This document shows, in pieces, positions 9,416 through 17,908 of a stretch of 64,000 nucleotides of DNA. The position numbers and the translations under genes are program-made. The notes under the pieces were generated by a model. It did not search any database and was not told the DNA's origin. It worked only from the letters and a program-made list of their open reading frames with translations. The stretch's first letter is position 1. Each line of letters begins with the position of its first letter. Source of the DNA: PALSA-1006 sp041660815. Lineage in GTDB: Bacteria; Pseudomonadota; Gammaproteobacteria; Burkholderiales; Gallionellaceae. The DNA lies in contig JBAZVN010000003.1 in assembly GCA_041660815.1 (NCBI GenBank), positions 132,944-196,943 on the forward strand. The letters are read 5' to 3'.

Positions 9416-10312
9416 ATGATGAGATTTAAACGTGTTCTGTTGTCCGCATTATTGATGTTTGTATCTTTTGGCGTGCAAGCGGCAGATGTACTGCTAAAGC
9501 CTTTTGTGTTGGCTTCGAAATCTGTCGGAAGTATCGCCGAGAAATCTTCCCAGGTTAAAGCCGCCCTGAGTGCAGCCGGATTTTTGATCGTGGGTGAATA
9601 TGCACCGTACTCAGGCGCGAACATCATCATCGTGACCAGTGATGAATTGAAGCGCAATGCCGCTGCATCGGAATTCGGCGGCTACGGCGCAGTGCAGCGC
9701 GTGTCCCTCACGCAGGCGGGCAATGCGGTGCAGGTGAGTTATACCAACCCGGTGTATCTTGCAAATGCCTACCGCATGCAAAGTGACTTAAGTGTCGTGG
9801 CAACCTCTTTAGCCAGGGCGTTGGGACGGGTGGAAGAATTTGGCGCACAGGGTTTAACGGCTAAACAAATTCGCAAATATCATTACACTTTCGGCATGGA
9901 GTATTTTGACGATCCCAGTATCTTGGCGGAATACGGTAGTTATGAAGAGGCTGTGCAGGCAGTTGATGCCAAATTGGCCGCGAATAAAAACGGCATCGCA
10001 AAAGTATATCGTGTAGATGTTCCCGGCAAAAAAGAATCGGTGTTTGGCGTGTCGATGAAAGGGGCGGGCGATAATAAAGCCATGGATGATCGCTTCATTA
10101 TGTCCGAAATAGATTTCCGCGAGGTGAAATCCACGGCGCATTTGCCCTACGAAGTTCTGGTGTCGGGCAATAAAGTGTATGCGCTGTATGCCCGTTTCCG
10201 CATCGCGATGAGCTTTCCCGATTTGAGCATGATGGGTAAAAACAGCTTTATGAATATCATGGATTCGCCCGAAGCTATCCGCAAGGCTTTGGAGCGAGCC
10301 GTTAAAAAATAA
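9416..10312 (+). CDS. Exported DUF302 domain protein
   Basis: A 298-aa protein with a clear N-terminal signal peptide (FKRVLLSALLMFVSFGVQA, cleavage about residue 22). The body resembles DUF302-containing periplasmic proteins, which are common beside sulfur-oxidation and redox genes but biochemically undefined. No cysteines or cofactor motifs stand out. AAGGAG at 9405-9410 is a good ribosome site; ATG 9416 and ATG 9419 are both usable. It lies 34 bp after cysG and 11 bp before the ankyrin gene on the same strand, so co-transcription is likely. Confidence 0.6.
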   Translation: MMRFKRVLLSALLMFVSFGVQAADVLLKPFVLASKSVGSIAEKSSQVKAALSAAGFLIVGEYAPYSGANIIIVTSDELKRNAAASEFGGYGAVQRVSLTQAGNAVQVSYTNPVYLANAYRMQSDLSVVATSLARALGRVEEFGAQGLTAKQIRKYHYTFGMEYFDDPSILAEYGSYEEAVQAVDAKLAANKNGIAKVYRVDVPGKKESVFGVSMKGAGDNKAMDDRFIMSEIDFREVKSTAHLPYEVLVSGNKVYALYARFRIAMSFPDLSMMGKNSFMNIMDSPEAIRKALERAVKK

Positions 10313-10323
10313 TAGGGATTTGT

Positions 10324-10794
10324 ATGTCTACTGAATTGATGGCCGCAGCCCAAGCGGGTGACTTGGCAAGTGTGAAGCATTTGCTTGCCTCCGGAGCCAA
10401 TGTGAATTTCTGCGATGAACTTGGCTGGACGCCGCTGATGAAGGCTTGTTATAACGCCGAACTCAAACGTGGTTTTGCCGAGGTAGTGCAGGCATTAATA
10501 GAAGCTGGCGCCAACCTCGAAGCCCCCATCGGATATGGTGTGCGGCCACTTATGCTGGCAGCGGGTTACGGCGAAGCGGCGGTGGTCGAAGCTTTGCTGC
10601 AGGCCGGCGCAAATGTGCTGGCGCAGAATGAAGGCGGCTATACCGCGCTGATGATGGTGAAGCAAAAACATTATGTGGATGTGGTAAATCTGCTGCACGA
10701 AGCTGAGCAAATGGCGGGAATTGGTGAGGGGAGTTGCGCCAGTAAAAACGCTCCCGGATCAAACGTTATTACTTTTATGAAGCGCCCTGCTTGA
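10324..10794 (+). CDS. Ankyrin repeat protein
   Basis: A 156-aa soluble protein made largely of ankyrin repeats. Three or four 33-residue units are visible, for example GDLASVKHLLASGANVNF, GWTPLMKACYN, GVRPLMLAAGYG and GGYTALMMVKQKHY. Ankyrin proteins bind partner proteins; the partner is unknown here. It sits 11 bp after the DUF302 gene and probably shares its transcript. There is no secretion signal. Confidence 0.8.
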   Translation: MSTELMAAAQAGDLASVKHLLASGANVNFCDELGWTPLMKACYNAELKRGFAEVVQALIEAGANLEAPIGYGVRPLMLAAGYGEAAVVEALLQAGANVLAQNEGGYTALMMVKQKHYVDVVNLLHEAEQMAGIGEGSCASKNAPGSNVITFMKRPA

Positions 10795-10824
10795 TGCTCA
10801 AAGCAAGGAAAACTGGAATCCTCT

Positions 10825-11052
10825 ATGCCCTATTATATTTACAGTATCACCGAGCGCCCAATCAAAATGCTGAAAAAAATTGAGCAGCATGACAGTTATC
10901 GGGATGCTTCCGCCCGCGTTAAACAATTGCGCGCCACAATGGATGAGAGTTCGCATGCAATTATCAAGATGATGCATGCCGAAAATGAATTGCATGCGGA
11001 AGATTTACTGAACGAGGTGCGCGAGCCTGCACCTGTGTTGGGGGATGATTAA
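10825..11052 (+). CDS. Small conserved hypothetical protein
   Basis: A 75-aa, charged, probably helical protein starting MPYYIYSI. I do not recognise a named family. It has GGAAT upstream and follows the ankyrin gene by 30 bp in the same direction. The stop codon lies directly against the first 141-bp palindromic repeat, which probably ends this transcription unit. Confidence 0.5.
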   Translation: MPYYIYSITERPIKMLKKIEQHDSYRDASARVKQLRATMDESSHAIIKMMHAENELHAEDLLNEVREPAPVLGDD

Positions 11053-11193
11053 GGGCACCTCTAAAAATTAAATTTACTTCGCGATGCTGCGTTGCTCACA
11101 AAAAATTACTCCTTACATATCATGCATATGCTGCGTCCTAATTTTTTGCTCGCGCCTTGCCTGGCTTCGAAAATTGAATTTTTATAGGCGCCC
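11053..11193. repeat. 141-bp palindromic repeat (MITE-like), copy 1
   Basis: A 141-bp element with long terminal inverted repeats, GGGCACCTCTAAAAATTAA at one end and its near-complement at the other. It is the inverted counterpart of the element at 11597-11737, alignable over the full 141 bp with few differences. Internal shared blocks include GGCAAGGCGCGAGC and ATATGTAAGGAGTAA (in reverse complement here). No coding capacity is seen, so it is probably a non-autonomous mobile palindrome. Confidence 0.85.
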
Positions 11194-11204
11194 TAGAGGA
11201 GCCC

Positions 11205-11570
11205 TTAAAACTTGGCTTCAGCAGTAGCGTGATGTTTTTCAATTACTCGGTCGATAAATTCGCGCAGAAAACCTTCAGTTTGAGCACTGTGAAAACGGTC
11301 GATTTCCACGCCGTGGCTGTAGGCGATGACCGTGGGAAAGCCGCGTACCTTGTGGCGTCCGGCTATTTTCATGTTTTCATCGGCATCCACGATGCCCAGC
11401 AGGAATTTGCCATCATAAACGAACACCATCTTGTGCAATAAAGGTGCCAGAACGCGGCATGGCGCGCACCACTCCGCACTGATATCCACGAGTACGGGTA
11501 TCTCATTAGAGCGCGCCACTACCCGCTCGTCAAAATCAGCTTCTTCTACATTATAAGAAAAGTCAGTCAT
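11205..11570 (-). CDS. Thioredoxin
   Basis: Cytoplasmic thioredoxin of 121 aa with the WCAPC active site near residue 34 and the cis-proline segment GFPT near 78. It lacks a signal peptide. It lies between two inverted 141-bp palindromes and upstream of a DsrC/TusE-type gene on the same strand, so a role in reducing DsrC- or sulfur-related disulfides is plausible but inferred. The N-terminus (NVEEADFDERVV) matches CnoX/TrxA-like proteins; the length fits a simple thioredoxin without the TPR extension of CnoX. Confidence 0.85.
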   Translation of the reverse strand: MTDFSYNVEEADFDERVVARSNEIPVLVDISAEWCAPCRVLAPLLHKMVFVYDGKFLLGIVDADENMKIAGRHKVRGFPTVIAYSHGVEIDRFHSAQTEGFLREFIDRVIEKHHATAEAKF

Positions 11571-11596
11571 AAATCAGTCAAGGTTAATATATTGAA

Positions 11597-11737
11597 GGGT
11601 GCCTCTAAAAATTTAATTTTCGAAGCGAGGCAAGGCGCGAACAAAAAATTAGGACGCAGCATATACATAATATGTAAGGAGTAATTTTTTGTGGGCAACG
11701 CTGCATCGCGAAGTAAATTTAATTTTTAGAGGTGCCC
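11597..11737. repeat. 141-bp palindromic repeat (MITE-like), copy 2
   Basis: Inverted partner of copy 1, running from GGGTGCCTCTAAAAATTT to AGAGGTGCCC and ending exactly at the base before the stop codon of the DsrC-like gene. Together the two copies bracket the thioredoxin gene. The ends can form a long stem, so the element may also act as a bidirectional transcription end for the flanking genes. Confidence 0.85.
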
Positions 11738-12031
11738 TTAGACGCAGCCGGTTGGTTTGGGCATACCACCGTATTTGGTGATGGGTTTCATCGGGCCGGT
11801 CATCCACAGATCAAATAACTCTTTTTGATCCTCTTCGATATGTTTGGCGAATTTGCGAATAGGCGGGACTGAGCCGAATTGTTCGAAATAATCGCGGGCT
11901 TTAGTGATGTGCTCCCACTTTTTGTCGTTTAGTTCGTAGCCATCTGCTTCGGCCATTGCCCGGCCAATTTCAGGTGTCCAATCACTCATGTCAACAAGAT
12001 AGCCGTCGCCATCACGATTTGGAATTTGCAT
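11738..12031 (-). CDS. TusE/DsrC-family sulfur-carrier protein, single C-terminal cysteine
   Basis: A 97-aa DsrC/TusE-fold protein with the family C-terminal arm ending MPKPTGCV. The penultimate cysteine (CysA, residue 96) is present. The second arm cysteine expected 11 residues earlier (CysB) is a threonine (residue 85). DsrC proper needs both for the trisulfide cycle with DsrAB and DsrMKJOP, so this paralogue fits TusE-like sulfur relay or a regulatory DsrC-like protein. It probably shares a unit with the thioredoxin gene downstream. It is divergent from the N-ATPase operon. Confidence 0.85.
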   Translation of the reverse strand: MQIPNRDGDGYLVDMSDWTPEIGRAMAEADGYELNDKKWEHITKARDYFEQFGSVPPIRKFAKHIEEDQKELFDLWMTGPMKPITKYGGMPKPTGCV

Positions 12032-12238
12032 AATGAATACCCCTTATTGGAAACTGTTAGTGTACGCAATTAGAAATTACTTGAGTAGATTAGTCAATCA
12101 CCCGAAAGGATGGGTATGTACTCCGGGGTATTGCATGAATGAACCGTGGAAGCTTTGCCACCAAAAAGTTGAGATCGGGATGTATCATTCGATAATCGCT
12201 TAAATGCAATTTATCATCGGGAAAATTCAACTGGGAAG

Positions 12239-13624
12239 ATGAACGCAAGACTCAATCGCCAAAATTTGGGCAAAGTTGTCTCGGTTCGCGGAAGTGTGGT
12301 GGATATCCGCTTCGAGCAATATTTGCCGCCGATTTATTCTCTGCTGTATGCGGGAAAGGAGCGGCATATTGCCATCGAAGTATTGGCGCAGCTCAATGCG
12401 CATCTGGTGCGTGGAATTGCGCTGACACCAACACAGGGACTGGCGCGCGGTATGCCTGTGGAAGACAGCGGCGGGCCGCTCCAGGCGCCGGTGGGCAAAC
12501 AAATTTTGTCGCGCATGTTTGATGTTTTTGGTAATGCGATTGATCGCCTGCCAGCGCCTGCGGACATTGAGTGGCGCAGTGTGCATCGGGCTCCACCGCC
12601 TCTGGCGCGGCGCTCTACCCAATCCGAGGTTTTTGAAACCGGCATCAAGGTTATTGATGTGCTGGCTCCTCTGGAGCGCGGCGGCAAGGCGGGTTTGTTT
12701 GGCGGCGCAGGCGTGGGCAAAACCGTGTTGCTTACCGAGATGATCCACAATATGGTCGGGCATCATGAGGGGGTGAGCATCTTTTGTGGAATTGGCGAAC
12801 GCTGCCGCGAGGGAGAGGAGCTGTACCGCGATATGAAAACGGCCGGCGTGCTGCCCAATATGGTGATGGTTTTCGGTCAGATGAATGAACCGCCGGGTAG
12901 TCGTTTTCGGGTGGGGCATGCCGCGCTGACCATGGCTGAATATTTTCGCGATGATGAGCATCGCGATGTGTTGCTGCTGATGGATAATATTTTTCGATTT
13001 ATTCAGGCAGGTTCCGAGATTTCCGGATTGATGGGGCAGATGCCTTCGCGTCTGGGATATCAGCCAACCATGGGCACCGAGTTGTCGGGCTTAGAAGAGC
13101 GCATTGCCAACACCGATTCGGGCGCAATCACTTCGATTCAAGCCGTCTATGTGCCCGCCGACGACTTTACCGACCCCGCTGCCGTGCATACTTTTTCGCA
13201 TCTGTCGGCCTCCATCGTGTTGTCGCGTAAGCGCGCCAGCGAGGGACTCTATCCGGCTGTCGATCTGTTGCAGTCCAGTTCGAAAATGGCGACACCGGGC
13301 ATTGTCGGAGAGCGCCACTATCTTCTGGCGCAGGAAATTCGCAGCACACTTGCGCAATATGAAGATTTGAAAGATATTATCGCCATGCTGGGACTGGAAC
13401 AATTATCGGTAGCAGATCGTGCCGTGGTTGCGCGTGCCAGACGCTTGGAACGTTTTCTTACCCAGCCATTTTTTACGACCGAACAGTTCAGCGGCATTAA
13501 AGGAAAATTGGTTAGTCTAAAGGACTCGCTGGACGGTTGTGAACGTATCTTGCGCGATGAATTTAAAGATATTCCGGAGAGGGCGCTGTATATGATCGGG
13601 GCAATTGATGAGGTTCAAGTATGA
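12239..13624 (+). CDS. atpD: N-ATPase subunit beta
   Basis: Catalytic beta subunit (461 aa) of the alternative F-type ATPase called N-ATPase. Walker A is GGAGVGKTVLL (near residue 158) and Walker B is DVLLLMDNIFRF. The PSRLGYQPTMGTE and SIQAVYVPADDFTDPA segments are universal beta signatures. It opens a nine-gene cluster in the order beta-epsilon-Q-R-a-c-b-alpha-gamma, which is diagnostic for N-ATPases. GGGAAG precedes the ATG. It is divergent from the DsrC-like gene across a 207-bp gap that must hold both promoters. Confidence 0.95.
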   Translation: MNARLNRQNLGKVVSVRGSVVDIRFEQYLPPIYSLLYAGKERHIAIEVLAQLNAHLVRGIALTPTQGLARGMPVEDSGGPLQAPVGKQILSRMFDVFGNAIDRLPAPADIEWRSVHRAPPPLARRSTQSEVFETGIKVIDVLAPLERGGKAGLFGGAGVGKTVLLTEMIHNMVGHHEGVSIFCGIGERCREGEELYRDMKTAGVLPNMVMVFGQMNEPPGSRFRVGHAALTMAEYFRDDEHRDVLLLMDNIFRFIQAGSEISGLMGQMPSRLGYQPTMGTELSGLEERIANTDSGAITSIQAVYVPADDFTDPAAVHTFSHLSASIVLSRKRASEGLYPAVDLLQSSSKMATPGIVGERHYLLAQEIRSTLAQYEDLKDIIAMLGLEQLSVADRAVVARARRLERFLTQPFFTTEQFSGIKGKLVSLKDSLDGCERILRDEFKDIPERALYMIGAIDEVQV

Positions 13625-14010
13625 AACTCAAAGTGCTGTTGCCGTATCAAATTTTTACCGAAATTGACGCGGTAAAACGTATCGTGGCGGAAACACCGCA
13701 AGGCTCATTTGGTCTGTTGCCGCAGCGGCTTGATTGCGTGGCGGTGCTGACAGCGGGCATTCTGACTTATGAAACCGAATCCGGGGGCGAGGTGTATTTG
13801 GCTGTCGATGAAGGAGTACTGATTAAGGCCGGGACTCAAGTGTTGGTGTCGGTGCGTAACGCAATCGGAGGGATGAGTCTGGGACAGCTTCGCGAAGCTG
13901 TTGAGCAGGAGTTTGTTAATCTCGACGAGGGTGAAAAACAAGTGCGTGCAGTGCTGGCAAAATTGGAGAGCGGTTTTGTCCGTCGCTTTGCGGAGCTGCA
14001 TCGTGGCTGA
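13621..14010 (+). CDS. atpC: N-ATPase subunit epsilon
   Basis: A 129-aa epsilon subunit of the F1 head. The N-terminal beta-sandwich reads MKLKVLLPYQIF with GSFGLLPQRLDCVA, the region matching the usual GxxGILPxHA segment. It starts with an ATGA overlap on atpD. In N-ATPases epsilon directly follows beta, as here, and the order differs from the standard F-ATPase operon where it comes last. Confidence 0.9.
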   Translation: MKLKVLLPYQIFTEIDAVKRIVAETPQGSFGLLPQRLDCVAVLTAGILTYETESGGEVYLAVDEGVLIKAGTQVLVSVRNAIGGMSLGQLREAVEQEFVNLDEGEKQVRAVLAKLESGFVRRFAELHRG

Positions 14011-14335
14011 GGCGGGCGGGCAACATAAACATGGCGCGACTTTTGTGCGTCAAGTGGGGGTGAAAGAAACGCGCAAGCTCAAGGCGCAACGCAGAGTCAC
14101 GCAGACCGTCTGGTCCGGTTTGGGAATGATGGGCCTGGTAGGCTGGTCGGTGGCGGTGCCGACTGTGTTGGGCGCGGCGCTGGGTATCTGGCTGGATAAA
14201 CATTATCCGGGCGTTCACTCATGGACGCTTACCCTGTTGATTATTGGATTGTTTATAGGCTGCTTAAATGCCTGGCATTGGGTGGCTAAAGAAGACCGTG
14301 CCATGCAAAAAGAGTGCGAGGGAAACGATGAATGA
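14003..14335 (+). CDS. atpQ: N-ATPase membrane protein AtpQ (AtpZ/AtpI-like)
   Basis: A 110-aa membrane protein with two hydrophobic segments (about GLGMMGLVGWSVAVPTVLGA and LTLLIIGLFIGCLNA) and a charged N-terminal tail. It corresponds to the AtpQ (F1F0 AtpZ-like) component found only in N-ATPase operons and thought to help assembly or ion uptake of the c ring. I place the start at the GTG at 14003, which overlaps the end of atpC; the open frame further upstream lies inside atpC and is not expected to be used. Confidence 0.8.
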   Translation: MAEAGGQHKHGATFVRQVGVKETRKLKAQRRVTQTVWSGLGMMGLVGWSVAVPTVLGAALGIWLDKHYPGVHSWTLTLLIIGLFIGCLNAWHWVAKEDRAMQKECEGNDE

Positions 14336-14624
14336 TCTCATGCAATTTGCCTTGGCTTTATTGACCGGGCTGCTGCTGGGAGGGGTGTTTTTCGGCGGCC
14401 TATGGTGGACAGTGCAACAAGGCCTTGCTTCGCCCAGACCGGCATTATGGTTCGGGTTTAGTTTTATCGTGCGCACCAGCATTGTGTTGTACGGATTTTA
14501 TTGGGTTGGGGCAAGTAACTGGCAGCACCTGTTATTGTGTTTGTTAGGATTCATGAGCGCACGCTTTATGATTGTCCGGCTGACCGCACCGACGCCGTCA
14601 GAGGAGGCAAACCATGCACCTTAG
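14328..14624 (+). CDS. atpR: N-ATPase membrane protein AtpR
   Basis: A 98-aa protein with three hydrophobic segments, beginning MNDLMQFALALLTGLLLGGVF. AtpR is the second N-ATPase-specific small membrane protein; a conserved arginine in its middle segment (IVRTS) has been suggested to pair with the c-subunit carboxylates. The start at 14328 has GAGGGAAACG upstream and overlaps atpQ. It overlaps atpB at its 3' end, consistent with a tightly coupled operon. Confidence 0.8.
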   Translation: MNDLMQFALALLTGLLLGGVFFGGLWWTVQQGLASPRPALWFGFSFIVRTSIVLYGFYWVGASNWQHLLLCLLGFMSARFMIVRLTAPTPSEEANHAP

Positions 14625-15294
14625 TTCCGACGAATTGGTTTTGTGGCAACACGGATTTTTCAAGCTCAATGCCACTATTCTGACTACCTGGGTGTTGATG
14701 TTTATTTTGGTCGCGGGCGCCAAACTCATTACGCGCAATCTCGGCGATGAAATCCATATTTCGCGCTGGCAGAGCCTGCTGGAAATCATAGTGAGCACAA
14801 TTCGTAAACAGATCGAAGAAGTTGGCTTGCCGCATGCGGATAAATATCAGCCATTTTTGGGTACGTTGTTTTTGTTTATTGCTCTGTCCAATTTGTGTAC
14901 TATTTTTCCCGTCTATGAACCGCCAACAGGATCGCTTTCCACCACCGCTGCACTCTCCCTGTGCGTATTTATTGCAGTGCCGCTGTTTGGCATTGCGGAA
15001 AGCGGCTGGCGGGCTTTTCTTCAGTCCTATCTGAAGCCGACCGTCATCATGCTGCCTTTCAATATTGTCGGCGAGCTGTCGCGCACACTGGCACTGGCGA
15101 TTCGCCTGTTCGGCAACATGATGAGCGGTGCCATGATCATCGCCATCCTGCTGGTGGTCACCCCGTTTATTTTTCCGGTTGTAATGACCCTGCTCGGTCT
15201 GCTTACCGGCATGGTGCAGGCTTACATATTTACCATTCTTGCGACGGTCTATATTGCGGCTGCCACGCGCGCTCGGCAGGAATTGGAAGATTAA
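14614..15294 (+). CDS. atpB: N-ATPase subunit a
   Basis: Membrane ion-channel subunit (226 aa) of the F0 part. The essential arginine lies in ALAIRLFGNMMSG (near residue 165), and NIVGELSRTLALA precedes it, both typical of subunit a. Five to six hydrophobic helices are visible. The gene is shorter than E. coli atpB, as usual for N-ATPases. It overlaps atpR and is followed by atpE after 27 bp. Confidence 0.93.
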   Translation: MHLSSDELVLWQHGFFKLNATILTTWVLMFILVAGAKLITRNLGDEIHISRWQSLLEIIVSTIRKQIEEVGLPHADKYQPFLGTLFLFIALSNLCTIFPVYEPPTGSLSTTAALSLCVFIAVPLFGIAESGWRAFLQSYLKPTVIMLPFNIVGELSRTLALAIRLFGNMMSGAMIIAILLVVTPFIFPVVMTLLGLLTGMVQAYIFTILATVYIAAATRARQELED

Positions 15295-15321
15295 AATAAT
15301 CAATTAAATCAAGGAGTTATA

Positions 15322-15603
15322 ATGGAAAGCATGACACTCATTGCAATTGCATCAATCATTACCGCCGGACTCACCATCGCTATCGGAGGGATAGGCCCGG
15401 CGCTTGGCGAGGGGAAAGCAGTCGCCACCGCGCTGAGCTCGTTGGCGCAACAGCCGGATGCCGCGGTGACCATCACCCGCACCTTGTTTGTGGGCTTGGC
15501 GATGATTGAGTCCATCGCGATTTACTGTTTCGTAGTGTCGATGATTCTGATTTTTGCGAACCCGTTTTGGAATCATGTCATCGCTCAGGTCGCCGGCAAA
15601 TAA
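15322..15603 (+). CDS. atpE: N-ATPase subunit c, Na+-type
   Basis: Rotor-ring proteolipid of 93 aa with two transmembrane helices. Helix 1 contains GIGPALGEGKAV with an extra glutamate, and helix 2 contains LAMIESIAIYCF, where the ES pair followed by Y is the sodium-coordinating signature described for N-ATPase c subunits. It is thus predicted to move Na+ (or to have been Na+-specific) rather than H+. A strong AAGGAG ribosome site fits the high copy number needed. Confidence 0.93.
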   Translation: MESMTLIAIASIITAGLTIAIGGIGPALGEGKAVATALSSLAQQPDAAVTITRTLFVGLAMIESIAIYCFVVSMILIFANPFWNHVIAQVAGK

Positions 15604-15605
15604 TC

Positions 15606-16376
15606 ATGTTAATCGACTGGTTCACGGTCATCGCGCAAGCGGCTAATTTCCTCATTCTGGTGTGGTTGCTAAAACGTTTTCTGTACCGCCCTATTCTAAA
15701 TGCCATCGATGCGCGCGAGCGTCGTATCGCCGCGGAATTGGCGGATGCCGATGCGCAAAAAACCGAAGCGCAACGCGAGCGCGAAGAATTTCAAAACAAG
15801 AATGCCGAATTTGATCGGCAACATACTGCATTGATCAATAAAATCACCGTGGAGGCGGACAGCGAGCGCCAGCGGCTGTTTGCTGCGGCGCACACTGAGG
15901 CGGAAAATTTACGCATCAGGCAACACAATAAGTTGCATGATGATTATCAAAATTTGCGCGAAGAAATTGCACGCCGCACCCGTGCCGAAGTAATGAGCAT
16001 CGCGGGCAAGACGCTGACTGATTTGGCAGAAGCGAATCTCGAAGCGCAAATTATCGCGGTATTTATGCGGCGCCTGCATGAGCTCGATGCGGCTGAAAAA
16101 GATCAATTAGTTTTAGCACAGCGGACATCGGCGGATGCGGTGCTGGTGCGCAGCGCATTTGAGCTATCAGAGCAGCAGCGTGCCGAAATTGTAAATGCCA
16201 TTCGTGAAGTATTTGGCATGGAATTGCAAGTTCAATTCGAGCAGTCGGCGGCGCTGATTGGCGGTATTGAACTGGTGTTGCAAGGCCGGAAAATCGCCTG
16301 GAGTGTTGCCGATTATCTGGCTGCGCTGGACAAGAATATTAGCGATCTGATGAAAACAGAATTAGTGCCCAAATGA
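15606..16376 (+). CDS. atpF: N-ATPase subunit b with delta-like C-terminus
   Basis: Stator subunit of 256 aa, much longer than a normal b subunit. Residues 5-25 form the single membrane helix, about 30-150 a long charged coiled coil, and from about 165 the sequence resembles the C-terminal domain of subunit delta (LVRSAFELSEQQ, ALIGGIELVLQGRKI). This explains why no separate atpH exists in the cluster and matches N-ATPase practice. ATG 15606 was chosen over an upstream in-frame ATG inside atpE. It overlaps atpA by ATGA. Confidence 0.9.
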   Translation: MLIDWFTVIAQAANFLILVWLLKRFLYRPILNAIDARERRIAAELADADAQKTEAQREREEFQNKNAEFDRQHTALINKITVEADSERQRLFAAAHTEAENLRIRQHNKLHDDYQNLREEIARRTRAEVMSIAGKTLTDLAEANLEAQIIAVFMRRLHELDAAEKDQLVLAQRTSADAVLVRSAFELSEQQRAEIVNAIREVFGMELQVQFEQSAALIGGIELVLQGRKIAWSVADYLAALDKNISDLMKTELVPK

Positions 16377-17908
16377 ATACCCCGGAGCACAGTTTGAACG
16401 ATGTAGTAGCGCACAGCTTTGCCAGCATTACTCATGCGCGTGAAACTTTTGCGCCGCAGCTTGTGTCGCGTGAGATTGGTACGGTTATGAGTCTGTCAAC
16501 GGGTATCGCACGGGTGTCCGGCTTGCCCGGCGTGTGTTTTGAGGAGGTGGTAAAGTTTCCCGGTGATTTGTACGGGATCGCCTTTAACGTGGATGCGGAT
16601 GAAATCGGTGTCGTGTTGCTTGGAGATTACTGGCAGTTGCAGGCGGGTGATCAGGTGGAACGCCGGGGGCATGTAATGGATGTTCCGGTGGGCGAGGGTT
16701 TGATCGGGCGTGTGGTGAATCCCCTGGGGCGTCCGCTGGACAATAAAGGGCCGGTGATTTCCCGTAAGCGTTTGCCGATTGAGCGTCCGGCAACGCCAAT
16801 TATGGATCGGTCACCGGTTACCGTGCCATTGCAGACCGGCATTAAAGTAATTGATGCGCTTGTTCCTGTCGGGCGCGGTCAGCGCGAATTGATTCTCGGC
16901 GACCGTCAGACCGGCAAGACGGCGATTGCGATAGATACCATTCTCAATCAGCGCGATAAAAATGTGCTGTGCGTCTATTGCGCCATCGGTCAGCGCGCTT
17001 CCTCGGTGGCCAAAGCCGTCGCCGATTTGCGTGAAAACGGCGCCCTGGAATACACCGTAGTCGTGGTAACCGAGGGTAACGATCCGCCCGGACTTTCATA
17101 TATCGCGCCCTATGCCGCAACCAGCATTGCCGAATATTTTATGGAAGCGGGGCGCGATGTGCTGATCGTGTATGACGATCTTACGCACCACGCGCGGGCC
17201 TACCGCGAGCTGTCGCTTTTATTGCGCCGCCCGCCCGGTCGCGAAGCCTATCCCGGCGATATTTTTTACATCCATTCGCGTTTGCTGGAGCGTGCCACCC
17301 GTTTGCGCGCCGACCTTGGCGGCGGCTCGCTCACGGCACTGCCGATTATCGAGACAGAGGCGCAGAATATTTCCGCCTATATTCCCACCAATCTGATTTC
17401 TATTACTGACGGACAAATTTTCCTTTCACCCAAATTATTTGCGCTGGGCATCTTGCCTGCCGTCGATGTCGGCAAATCTGTTTCACGGGTCGGCGGCAAA
17501 GCGCAATTGGCGGCCTATCGTGCGGTTGCGGGCGATCTCAAACTTGCCTATGCACAGTTTGAAGAGCTGGAAACTTTTGCACGTTTTGGCACGCGAATTG
17601 ATGAAAGTACCCGCAAAATTATCGAACACGGCCAGCGCATCCGCACCTGTTTAAAGCAGCCGGAATTTGAGCCGCTCACCATTGCCGAACAAATCGTAAT
17701 ACTGCTGGCTTTAACGGCGAAATATTTTGATAACGTGCCGCTGGAACGCATGCGCGAGGCCGAATTGGCCTTGCGCAACGCGGCAGCAGATCTGTCGCCG
17801 GAAATCGTGCTGCGCTTGATCAAGGACGATAAGTTGAGTGAGCAGGACCGCACCGGTGTTTTGCAGATGGCCAGTGACACGCTCGCCTCTTACCAAAAAA
17901 CCACATGA
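16373..17908 (+). CDS. atpA: N-ATPase subunit alpha
   Basis: Non-catalytic alpha subunit (511 aa) of the F1 head. The nucleotide-binding loop is GDRQTGKTAIA (near residue 178), followed by VYCAIGQRASSVA and the signature PGREAYPGDIFYIHSRLLERA. It is coupled by ATGA overlaps to atpF and atpG. Alpha second-to-last, with gamma after it, again matches N-ATPase order and not the standard operon. Confidence 0.95.
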   Translation: MNTPEHSLNDVVAHSFASITHARETFAPQLVSREIGTVMSLSTGIARVSGLPGVCFEEVVKFPGDLYGIAFNVDADEIGVVLLGDYWQLQAGDQVERRGHVMDVPVGEGLIGRVVNPLGRPLDNKGPVISRKRLPIERPATPIMDRSPVTVPLQTGIKVIDALVPVGRGQRELILGDRQTGKTAIAIDTILNQRDKNVLCVYCAIGQRASSVAKAVADLRENGALEYTVVVVTEGNDPPGLSYIAPYAATSIAEYFMEAGRDVLIVYDDLTHHARAYRELSLLLRRPPGREAYPGDIFYIHSRLLERATRLRADLGGGSLTALPIIETEAQNISAYIPTNLISITDGQIFLSPKLFALGILPAVDVGKSVSRVGGKAQLAAYRAVAGDLKLAYAQFEELETFARFGTRIDESTRKIIEHGQRIRTCLKQPEFEPLTIAEQIVILLALTAKYFDNVPLERMREAELALRNAAADLSPEIVLRLIKDDKLSEQDRTGVLQMASDTLASYQKTT

